This document shows positions 14,273 to 25,138 of a stretch of DNA of 64,000 nt, piece after piece. Position numbers and translations under genes: made by a program. The notes below the pieces were generated by a model. It made no database searches, had not been told where the DNA came from, and saw only the letters and a list, made by a program, of their open reading frames with translations. Positions within the stretch are counted from its first letter, which is position 1, and every line of letters starts with the position of its first letter. This stretch comes from Populus alba (taxonomy: Eukaryota; Streptophyta; Magnoliopsida; Malpighiales; Salicaceae). The stretch is from contig NC_133284.1 of assembly GCF_005239225.2 (NCBI RefSeq), positions 31,668,339 through 31,732,338 of the forward strand, given 5' to 3'.

Positions 14273-16138
14273 TCCTTTAGACTAGTAACAGAACTGGAAA
14301 CTAATAGCTGTTATCATTTACTGAATTTTATTCTTTGAGATTTCATAGACATCAGTTAGAGCTCTAGTAAACAAGCAAAGCATTGCTAACTCCCGACAGT
14401 ACGAAGACCAGATACTGCAGGAACTTAGCCATTCTCATCTCAGTTTATAAAAGACCAGAATCACAAAATCCATTACATCTACACCTATCTTTATATATGC
14501 ATCATGCACGCACTAAACCTATGAATGCAGCTGTTTTCATCTACAATGCAACGATCATCCATCCAACAAACAAATTAAAAAAAAAAACCTATAGCAGCAT
14601 AGGAAATACAAAAAACAGCTGAAAACAAAATCTTGAAAAACAAAATAACACTGTTATTTTTTATGTTTTCTCATCATGCTATAGAAAACAAAATCTTGAA
14701 AAACAAAAAAAAAAAAACTAAAACCATTCAAGCCTCAGACCGTCCTACTTCATGCATTTCAACAGTTAGGCAGATCCATAGACATGCTTTCAAGGGAAAA
14801 TAGTATTGTCATCATTGGCTGCCAGCACAATAATAAAAAAAACCCATGAAAGCAAATCATAAGAACCGAAACCCAAATAAGAGGCAGAGCATTCAACAAT
14901 TCAAAAGATTCATGAAGATAGTATTGTCATCATCTGCCTCTCCAGATTGAAAAAAAAACCATGAAGATAGTATTGTCATCATTGGCTGCTAGTAATTAAA
15001 AAAAAACCCATTGAAGCCGAGACTTGAAGACAAAAGCCGAGAGCATCAGATCTTCCTATTCAAGAATCTAATCATAAGAACCCAAACCCAAATAAGAGTC
15101 TGAGCATTCAACAATTCAAAAGATTCATCATTTGCCTCTCCAGATTCAAAAAAAATAAAAATTCAAGGAATTGTTAAAGCAATGCAAAAATCAGAAGAGG
15201 GGAAGATTAGAGGGGGTTTTTGGAGAAGGTGAACGGCGGTTTAGGGCTGAGTTTTTCAGAAAGCCATTTACTGTGCCGTTTTTTAAAGATTTTACAAAAA
15301 AAAAAATTGGAATCAAGCATGCAGCAGCACAAACATGAAATACTTCATCTAAAAAAACTGAAAATGAAGATGGAAATGAGGGAGGAACTTACCTCAGTCT
15401 CTGTCTTTTGCAAACCCAAAACGGTGTAGCAGCTGTGTTCTGCAAAATCAAAAACAATAGAAACCCGTTAGATTTTGAGACACACGTTAAACAAAAAATT
15501 GACAAGGGGAACGCACATTAACTGGTATCTCTTGGTTTTTTTTCTGCAATTGTAACAATGGAGGGACAATCGAGTGACGGTTTGTGTTTTGATGGACAGA
15601 GGGGAAGAAGTGTTCTGGCGTTGGTTTTGGGGCAAAATAGAAACGGGGTTAGCAGGAGAAGAGAGAGGAGAAATAGTTTGGGGAAGGAAATTTGGGTTTA
15701 GCTCGTCAGATCTGCAACCGTTTTGGAGGTTGTTTACAGGGGAAAGTTTGGTGGTGAGAGAGAGGTAAGGAACTGAAGGTAAGGAACCGAAGTTTGGGGA
15801 AAGTTTTGGAGGTTTTTAGCTCGTCAGAACATTGATCTGTGATGTGGGTTTGTAACCGTTGGAAAATGGTTTGCAAATTGATGAGGGACAAGCAAATTGA
15901 TGAGGGACGACAGAGAGAAGTTGGGAAAGTAATTGCAAAAGCAAATGTAAATTGTCGGTGATGAGAGAGAGTACAGACGCATGAAAAGCAAATTCATTCT
16001 GCTTTTCACTTTTTTCAATTGAAACGTGATTTTTTAATGGGACCCACGTCAAATTAAACTGTGGTTTGTGATTAACCAAACGGGTGTTTTACTGCTTTTT
16101 AACCAACCACAACTGCATAAGCATTGCCAAACACCATC
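14273..16138. other. Right arm of the PIF element
   Basis: Noncoding apart from exon-like pieces. Bases 14800-15150 contain diverged direct duplications: AGTATTGTCATCAT at about 14802, 14920 and 14969, and a block beginning AATCATAAGAACC at about 14856 and 15070. On the minus strand 15440-15391 has a good acceptor (TTTTGCAG|AACAC) and donor (CTGAG|GTAAGTT) and may be a leader exon of the element's genes. Confidence 0.5.
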
Positions 16139-16141
16139 TAA

Positions 16142-16165
16142 AAACAATTTAGCAAATATAAAATA

Positions 16166-16202
<37 letters not shown>

Positions 16203-18322
16203 CAATTCAGGATAATTTTAAAAATTAACATTATTAAAATTTTTAATTATAATCTATGTATTAATTATATTATAATCCTTAATTTCTAAAATATATTTTA
16301 ATCAAGTCATACATAATTAAATTATTTTATTTTAATTTTTGACTAATAATTCTTAATTTGTGTGATCCATTAAACTGGTTTAAATATAAATTATAATTAT
16401 AATTAAATAAAATTAAATAATTTAATTTACTATCAATTCAATAATTAATTAATTTATATTTAAAGATCATATGCATATCTAATAATATGTCATAATCTCC
16501 TAAATATTAGAAAAATTATTAGTGGTTTGACTAGACCTTTCAGTAACTAGTCCCTCGGTGTAGTTAATATTATTTCATCAATAATATTTTGATTGAACAT
16601 TAAAGCATGAAATATATTTGTCATGTTAAATCATGTCTGTTCTTTACATAACAACATTAGTCTTTTGAAAACAATTTGAAACTCTTTTCAAATCTCATCC
16701 ATCTTAGCTAAAGATTTCTTAGTCAGTAGTATTTTAGAATAAACGAGATATTTTTTCTAATTCAAATAAAATGATGAATTCTCTCTTGATCACTTGAGTA
16801 TTTTCATTTAGTTAATAACATATCTAATGTTTGCTCTTTGTTACCTCAATTAATATAACATGTAACAGAATCAAAGTATACAATTTTTATATAAGATAAC
16901 CTAGTGATCTTAAGTTCAAGGTTCACTTACACAACCATCACGTGAGTCTTTTTATATATATTTTTATATTTACAAGAAAAAAGTTATATTTTTTTAATGT
17001 GGGATAAAAAATATTTTTGATTTAAATACTTTAATTTAAAATATTCAACTTAAAATGATAATATATTAGCAAAGTAACTTTTAAATGTGCGATGTAAAAT
17101 ATTTTAAAATAATTTTGTAAACTTCATTATTTATAACATGTATAGTCTATATTCACATAAATTGTTTCTTAATTTTTTCATATGAAATATTAAAATTTTA
17201 AATATTTTTTAAAATTTTTCCATGTTAATTTGAATTAACTCGAATCAATTTGTGTAACTCAAAACTTGACTCCTTAACCGGGTTAATTTTCAAGCCAATT
17301 TTCGAGTGGGTCTGATAACTATAATTACAACCGGCCACCAACACAACACTGAAACCCAGCACCAAGCTTAAGCAGAGAAGAGTGAAGATTATATAAATTG
17401 TGAAGCTCTATAAAATATTTAAATAATCTCATATTAAACAAACTACCCCCCAATGACAGCTTAATGATTGATTAGCCACAACCTCCATGCAATGGAACGC
17501 ACCAATGAGAATGGATTGGGTGTCTTCATGTCATCCACCTTATAATATAACTATTACTACTTTGGCGCAGAAGCAATCATCCACCCAGCTGTCGCTCATC
17601 ATTTCATGTGCTCCTAAACTTCTCCCTCCACGGGTCTGTTCAGCACCGACCTATTACTAATTGTTTTTAAAGTCAAAATATATTAAAATAATTTTATTTT
17701 ATTTTATTTTTAATATCATCGAATTAAAAATATTATTTTAAAATTAAAAAAAATCATGTTTTTTAAAACCGTAGTTTCAACACAATAACAAACAAGAACT
17801 GTATCATATCCCACCGACGGTCCAACACTACCTTCCATATCACTCTTCTACCTCTATCGATAAAGGTGAAAAGAAATCAGATGGTGCACGTACGTACGTT
17901 CACGGCTCATAAAAAGAAATTATTTCGTAAATTCAACTAAATTAATAAAAAAAAATATTTTTCAAAATATATCAAAATATTGTTATTTTTTTAATAATTT
18001 AATTTTTAAAAAGTATTTTAAAAAATATATCAATATAATATTTTTTCTTACTTCAACATATTAAAACAATTAAAAACACTAAAAAACATTAACTTAAATC
18101 TTTTTTTAAAAAATAAAAAATTCTCACAGGTGGATAGAAAACAGTGCCATGATAAATAGCTTCTGAAAAGTTAACATTGTTAGCTATAGCTTTGATCAAC
18201 CCTTCCCTACAAAACAAGGCAGAAAACAGGACCTAAAAACAAAAACAAAAACAAAAGAAAGAATCTAAATAATATAAGTGAGGCGATATTAGTAATTCGA
18301 GGGAAAGGAAGGGATAGAACTG
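16142..18322. other. AT-rich spacer with TA microsatellite and dispersed repeat
   Basis: A (TA)n tract lies at about 16168-16202, immediately outside the PIF element. A copy of the 12-mer core TTTTTAATATCA lies at 17707-17718 in an AT-rich repeat of about 130 bases. No gene recognised. Confidence 0.6.
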
Positions 18323-18329
18323 TATAAAG
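18323..18329 (+). promoter_or_regulatory. Probable TATA box of phytocyanin gene
   Basis: TATAAAG about 100 bases upstream of the start codon, at the expected distance for a short leader. Confidence 0.6.
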
Positions 18330-18430
18330 GCTTGGAACATAACAGCTCCCCTCCCCTTCCTTTATTCCTCAGAAGGGGTTGAAGCTACACAGTTTTGCAC
18401 AACCACCAAGTGCTACAGAACCCAGGAACA

Positions 18431-21011
18431 ATGCAACAGAGAAGGTACAGCAGACTATGCCTTCTTTCCCTCTCATTCTCTTGTCTTCTTCTCCTTCTTC
18501 CATCTTTCTTAGGACCGGTCGATGCTTACAAGAACTACACGGTGGGCGACTCCTTGGGTTGGTACGACGCCACCGTCAAGTCTAATGTCAATTACCAAAA
18601 ATGGGCTGATGGCAAGAACTTCAGCTTGGGAGATTTCCTCAGTAAGTCCTTCATTGATTAACATGTTTTGGAACTTGAACCTCCCGAATATTGCATTTTT
18701 CTGCTTATATAGTTCGTCTCTTCCTGCTTTCTTCTTATGGTTTGTGGTCACTCCTCGCGTCCTACTCGTTGTTTTACTTTAAGTTTCTTCTTTTAGTGAT
18801 GCCCCAGTTCAGCGAGCTCTGAGTAAATTCACATCAAAAGAGGGAATTTGTCCCGAGTCTCAACCATTATAAAGAAATCTTAATAAATCTTAAAAGCATC
18901 TTCTTTTGGATCTGCAATTATTATTTCTTTTTTGCGTATATACATCTGTTTCAATAACTGAATCCACAGTAAAAATTAGGAGATCATATTGGATTGGATT
19001 AGATTCTTTGTGCTAAACTTGACAACATTGAACTCTTCCATAAATTCCTGATCCCGTGTTACCTTGTCTAAGTCTTAATTTTCCTTTTGAAGTCGTACTT
19101 AAGTTATGAACCCATGATTTAGGTGGCATAGGATAGGAAAAACATTAAAATATGCTACATCTACCTTGGTTTACTTTCTTGATCCAAGACAATTAGTTGA
19201 ATTCAAATGGGATAGAGATACATCATTTAGCATGTTCTATCCACCTTGCTTATACTTCGCCGTTTTGTTTTCTTGGAATCATGAGGGAGTGGAAGTGTAG
19301 CCTAGATTTCCAGCCTAAGCCCATGTCTTGAGGAGGTGAATGGAATTGCGTGCATGATCATAAGATGATGCTTCGCCAAGATAAGCATAGATCCTGCATA
19401 GATGGGAGTGGAGAAGCTAGGGTTAGAAAAAGAATATAAGATGCATTTAACAACTGGATTTAGTAAGTTTAAAGTACATGGTTATGAGATGATGCTTTAC
19501 CAAGATGAGCATAGATCGTGAGGGGAAAAAAGAAGCATCGACAGAAGTATTCTGATAAAATAATCGATGGGTACATGGGTTTTCCATGATCCCAAGCCTT
19601 CTCTCTCACATGTGGCCGAAAGAACCGCCAACTAATACTCTTATCACCATTAACCCTTTATTCTTTGAGTCAAGCATGAAGCAATGCCATCTAAGCAAGC
19701 CGAGAGAGAGAGATGGAGCCTGGAGGTACGGTCTTCACATGGGAACGATGGCCTGGAGAGAATGGCGAGCAAAAGGGCGTCCCATGTGCAGAGGTTGTGG
19801 TAAGGATATCGTTGACTGACATGCTTATCAGTTCCTTTAAGATAACAACCGACACTTTCTTTCTAACTGGCCAGATATGATTGGGTTTCTCGTAAATAAC
19901 GAGAAACTATCTGATTTCTTGAAATTCCATCATTTTCTGTTTAGTTTTTACCCATAAAAAACAACAAAACTGAATAAAAAAATAAATCCAAAACTGAACT
20001 AAACCGGCTCAAATTTACAAAATAAATCTCGGTTTAGTTTTCTTGATTTATCAGTTTTTTTTAATACCCTTAATTTTTAGTAATGAACAGTTAACATCCA
20101 TCCTATTTCTTTTGAAATATAAATCCGAAAACAACAAACATCCCTGTACTAGTATTTAGTTTTGTTAGCATATAAATGTATTAAAATGATTTATTTTTTT
20201 TTATATTTTAAGATTAAAACATTAAATTTTTTTAAAAATACCAAAAAAATTAATTTAAAATAAAAAAACATTTTTTTTAAAACACGATTAAATTATAATC
20301 TACAATGTTAAATGATTGAATTGTTGTTAGCATTTTGCCCCTACCAACACTCTAGCTACTCAATGTTGATTTGAGATTTTCTGGTATATTTTGGATATGA
20401 TCATTATCGAATGGCATTATATATTTTTCTTTTTTACAATATTATTAATTAATTTCTTTAGATGGCCACATAAGATATATGTTGGTGTTAATCGTGTTGT
20501 GAACATGGGTGCTGTTTATGCTGATGCAGTTTTCAACACGGATAGCAATCATTCAGTGGTTCAAACATACAATTTCACCACGTTCAAGTCGTGTGATTAT
20601 GACGATTCTGTAGGAAATGAAACCGTGGAGTGGTCGTCCACCAATCCATCCAACACCCTCACACAGGCAGTCACGGTGGCGGTTCCTCTACTCAAGGAAG
20701 GACCGACATTTTTCTTCTCTGGGGATTACGACGGGGAGCAATGTGTGAATGGCCAGCATTTCAAAATAACCGTGTCTCATGGAAAAGGGCTACCGGATAG
20801 CCTGAAAGATCCGTCCGATCAGGCCCCGGCTCCAAATGCTGCCGATTATGGCTCGACACCGGATACGGTTGTGCCCTTTGACTTCAATAACCCTCACGAT
20901 CAAGACACTGACGTCAAGAAGGATTCTGGATCTATTTCGTTGCATGTGAAGAATTTAGACATGAAACTAAATGGGATCTTGCTTTCGTTAGGGATTCTCT
21001 ACATGTTTTGA
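18431..21011 (+). CDS. Early-nodulin-like phytocyanin (plastocyanin-like, probably non-copper)
   Basis: Secreted plant cupredoxin-fold protein of the ENODL class, likely at the plasma membrane or cell wall; these proteins act in cell-surface signalling or wall organisation, but no specific role can be read here. Two exons, 18431-18641 and 20530-21011, separated by a 1.9-kb phase-1 intron; 230 residues. Residues 1-32 are a signal peptide with a long Leu/Ser core ending VDA. The domain starts YKNYTVGDSLGWYD and ends GEQCVNGQHFKITV. Compared with copper-binding phytocyanins, the Cys ligand is replaced by Ser (FFFSGDYDG) and the second His ligand by Gln (EQC), while a His is kept in NHSVVQTY. Thr-containing N-glycosylation sequons (such as NFTT) are present. 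A Pro/Ser/Asp-rich linker and a hydrophobic C-terminus (LNGILLSLGILYMF) suggest a GPI signal. An in-frame ATG at 18395 would spoil the signal peptide. Confidence 0.9.
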
Positions 21012-23624
21012 TGAGTTGCTTTTATTTTTTTTCTTCCCAAGATCTCTTAATTCATAGATGTGACGGGTTTGTATCTATAGAAAGAAGCTCTTGATTTCTT
21101 GTATAATAGAGTATTCAAATGGTATGAAGTGATGCTTTATGTGTTCATCAACGGTTGAAACTATATATATATATCAGCAAATATTACTCCGATCATTATC
21201 AGTACGCTTGCTTATTGGTATTGAAAACAAATTTGCAATTATGTTTCAGAAATATGAGATAAATCGTAAGAATAATTGATGGATTCCAAGAGGGATAAGC
21301 AAAGCTTGATGAGTCATATATACTGAATAATTTCTCCATGTATTAATGCATAGATAAATCTCTAGAAAACATAATTGAATCAACAAAATAATAATGTTAT
21401 ATAATCATAATGTATCTCATTTCACCAAAATAATAATATATTTCATGATTTTTTTAACAAAAATATATTTATATTTTTTCAACTCCTGCTAAACTTCTTA
21501 TTAAATCTTATTTTATAAGAAGGCTTTTATTACATATTAAATTGGTTCATTTTATGAAACCTTATACAAGTTGCTTTCCCTTTTAAATTTTAGCAAATTT
21601 ATAATATGCTTAATATGCCAAATTCAACTAAGCTCAAATTCAGCTAGGACATATAAACGAATTTTAAAATACTCTCATTTGCAGCTTTAGTTATTGAATT
21701 TTTTTAAAAATTTTAATGAAAAATAGATTGAACCACCCAACCAAACAATAGAATAAAAGTCATGGTTTCCAGAAAAAAAAAAAAAACAATAAATTATTAT
21801 TTATTCTTTTCTTTTGTGGGAACCCGAAACCTCCAAGTTCCCAAGTTTTGTAGCCTCCGATACGCAATCAAGAATAGTGAATCACTTGCCGGTACCAACT
21901 AGCTCAGGCACCATAACGTTAAATATGATATAGAAATCATCTGACTAAGACCACCATGAAATCCACCTTAAAGAACTGTATAACATTGAAGAACATGTTA
22001 TTGATTGCCGAACACTTCCCATGAATCATGATACATACAAGAGGCCTCTGACTCGGAATTGGAACTCGAGGAAGGTGAACAACGTCCGCCTGCATGGTAG
22101 AGCAAGACAAAAGGTTTTTTTTCTTAACAACAAAGAACCTTTTTTTAGGCGATGTAGTTGACAAAGACAACTAGTTAGAAAAGTGATGGAAAACTAAAGA
22201 GTAACTAAAATAATAAAGATAGAAAAAATTATTAGCAGTTTGCATATAAAAGAAACAAATATTTTAAACTAATACTGCATATAAAATTACTATTAGTTTT
22301 AACCAAATATATATTTTTTTAAAAACACAACTAAAAATGTTCCTTAAATCTATTTTTTTCAAAATTACAACCAAAAGCTACCTAAGTAGATTATGTTGTT
22401 GGATTTCTTACCTTGATATTGTGAAATTGGTTTAACGTGAACGCCTCCACTGTTCCATTTGCAGCACTTGGTTACAGAGGAATGAGACTGTAACATTTAC
22501 AAGGTGGGATCTGTGCAAATCTCTTGTGAAAGAATTTCTAAGATTTCTAATAGAATTGGTGCCAGGCTGCCACCAAAACCAATTGGAGTAAACATCCTCT
22601 TGTCTTCACCTTGAGATGAGTAGCCAATTATTCACTAGAAAGCACTGGCATCAGAAAAAGCCAGCAAGCCTCTACCACTGCAATGGTCGGCAGATGACAA
22701 ATCAGCAGTAGGAATAAATAATAGCAAGTCTAACGCACAGTATAATAATGTTATGTACAGAAAAGGCAAATGATATTGAAAAACAGTACTAGACAGCATG
22801 ATTAGTCAATTTACTGAAGTTTCTCGTGGACTGAAGATAAAAAAGAAATACAAAGAAAAGGATCATTTGGAAAATCATTCAATGATACAAGCTTAGGTGC
22901 ATTGTCACAACTAGTCTATGGAACTTCACATAAATACTATTTGATGAATTGACGACTTCCAGCTTTTTGCAGAACAGTTTGTCTTTAGCAAGTCATGTGG
23001 ATTCAGATGACAACACGGTCATACTCCAGCAACCCCAGCTTAAAACATTTACAAGGTTTCGAACAAAGGAAAAGGGAAAAGGGAAAGACCTGAGGCATTG
23101 AAATGTGTACAGCATAAATAGTATACAAGGAACCATAAGTTAACCTTACTAGGAACAGAAACCATCCACATGACACTTTGCTCCAACTCTTGAATATACC
23201 TCAGTATCATATCAACTCATATACCATAAACTTAAGATTTATAGATGGAAGTTCCAGTCGCTGCTGGGAATAAAAAATTGTTAATAAATTAGTAATTACT
23301 GTATCCTTTCAATTTGAATATCGATGTAATTAAAGGTGCAAACTCTAAACACTGTGGCTTTAAGACCAGTCACCAATTCAATGATTATTATGACACTAAC
23401 AAGTACTATTTTGTAGCACAGAAACATATGACTGCCTAGGTAATGGGTTCTAGTACCAATTAAAAATCGTCAAGAAAGGTCATCAGAAAGAGAGTAGCAC
23501 AAAAAGCATACCATTATCAACTTAAAGACAGGTAGAGGACCTCCACCGCATATCCCAGCTTGAGCTAAGTTCTGAACTCAGTACTCTCTGTCACAATGCA
23601 AAACCCTGTCTTCTCTATTCATAA
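21012..23624. other. Intergenic region between phytocyanin and PPR genes
   Basis: The first few hundred bases are the phytocyanin 3' flank and the rest is AT-rich. Bases 22380-23620 are of more balanced composition and may be the 3' UTR of the PPR gene or a noncoding transcript, but no reading frame or RNA family was recognised. Confidence 0.5.
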
Positions 23625-25138
23625 CTACTTGCGTGTTCCTTTGAAATCCTTATGACTGGCTAGGTTTGACATTGATGCATTCATCTCTTCCAAAAGGGTC
23701 ATTGCCAATTCCACCTTACCCATCTTCTTCAAACTGGCAATTAAGGATCGATATATATAAATAGATGGGCGGATCTGCTTTGTCTTCATCTCATTGAAGA
23801 GTCTCAATGATTCCTCGATGTTTCCAGACTGGCCAAAACTCCCAATCAATGCAGTATATGTAAGCAAATCTGGTTCAATTCCACTCTCAACCATGTCCCG
23901 GAAATACACCGAACACAAATCCAATCTTCCTACCTTCCTTAACTGATTTAGCAAAGTATTGTAAGAAATAAAATCTGGGAGAATTCCTGCTTCCTTCATG
24001 GAGGCAAACTCAAAGAGCATTTCATCAATCCGACCTGCATGACCTAAAAGATCCAAAACAGTATTATACGTGACCAAATCCGGCCTACATTTCAGATTCT
24101 CCATCTGCACAAATATCAGAAGGGCTTTGTCAAACTGCCCACATTCAGCAAAGGCAAAGATAATTCTATTTACAACCATCATGCTACTCGGGAATGTCAT
24201 TTCAGAAACTTCTTTGACAAGTCTCAGTAGCTGGACATCATCATTTGTCTTCACAAAACCCCTGGCAAGTTTCAGATACGAAGTCGAAGGCAAAGACTGA
24301 CAAGACACAATCAAATCCTTAAAAACCTGGGACAAAATCGCAATATCATTTTTTTCACTAGCTGCCACCAAAATGATATTATAAGCACTAGGGCCAAGGA
24401 AAATGTTTTTATCACATAATGATTGCAGCAGTCTAACCGCAGTGAAAAGGTTTCCAGCTTTACACAAGTTATGGACATAAGCAGTTCCGATTCTTCTGGT
24501 GGCAGATTCTGGGGCATTTTCGACAGCATTAAGCATTTGATTCAAGTTATCATCTGTGACCTCCGCTTCATCAAAAGACACCCGTGTTGTGAGTCGTTTG
24601 CAATGATAAATGACTTCAGTTATAGTAGCTAAGTGGGGTGAAATCCGAGAACCAACAAGGATGGATATGACACAATTCTGCATTAGAGATAAATCAATAC
24701 CAACTACAATTTTTACGAAAAAAACTAAACCAAAATTATAAAAAGAAAGAAAAAGAAACCCTCCAAAATCTAATTTGCAAACTACAAGCATTTAAACCAT
24801 GTCAGAAATGCAAAGTTCTAACTACAAAACCAATTTCATGTTATTTCAGCTTTTTTTTTTTAAAGAAAAAAGAAAAGAGAAAACTCATTTAGAGTGGAGG
24901 TGACTCGGTCACCATTGACCTCACATGACTAAAAAATCGCACTTTTCTCAGGTGCCAAGCACCAGAAAAGGAAAATTATTAAAAAAAAAAAAAAAAACCC
25001 GCCAACAAGAATAATAACAGTAATGAAATGGGAAGTCAAAGTTACCTTTCGAGGAGAGAACTGAACTTTATGAAGATGTGAAAGGAGGCTGCTTGATAGA
25101 GCGAAGGATCTCGCTACCACATTTACAAAATTTCTCAT
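23625..25138 (-). CDS. Pentatricopeptide-repeat (PPR) protein, probably organellar
   Basis: PPR proteins bind organellar RNA and act in its processing, stability or translation. Two exons, 25138-25046 and 24677-23625, phase 0, give 381 residues. Exon 1 (31 codons, MRNFVNVVARSFALSSSLLS and on) is Arg/Ser-rich without acidic residues, like a mitochondrial presequence. The body has tandem P-type PPR motifs, clearest at CRPDLVTYNTVLDLLGHAGR, LPDFISYNTLLNQLRKVGRL, EPDLLTYTALIGSFGQSGNI and RPSIYIYRSLIASLKKMGKV, with weaker ones upstream (LGPSAYNIILVAASEKND). No E, DYW or SMR domain follows, so it is a short P-class member. The first ATG with a presequence-like context was chosen; a longer in-frame ATG upstream at 25339 adds a Lys/Gln-rich segment and is less likely. 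Confidence 0.9.

Larger units (their letters stand above)
5589..16141 (-). mobile_element. PIF/Harbinger-type DNA transposon, about 10.5 kb, with a nested LINE
   Basis: The ends are GGGTGTGTTTGG at 5592 and, on the other strand, GATGGTGTTTGG ending at 16138; 9 of 12 terminal bases match. Both are flanked by TAA (5589-5591 and 16139-16141), the 3-bp TWA target duplication typical of PIF/Harbinger elements. Between them lie the two genes expected of an autonomous member: a DDE transposase (6022-7618) and a Myb/SANT-like DNA-binding protein (9850-10913), both on the minus strand. Removing the nested LINE (about 2.3 kb) leaves roughly 8.2 kb, large for the superfamily, partly owing to internal tandem repeats and a long noncoding right half. 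Confidence 0.88.

Noticed and set aside
19586..19819. 77-residue frame in the phytocyanin intron
   Set aside because: Lies within a well-supported intron and resembles no family; perhaps a remnant of an inserted repeat.
22380..23620. Possible extra gene between phytocyanin and PPR
   Set aside because: Balanced composition but no frame longer than background and no recognisable exon series; more likely UTR or noncoding.
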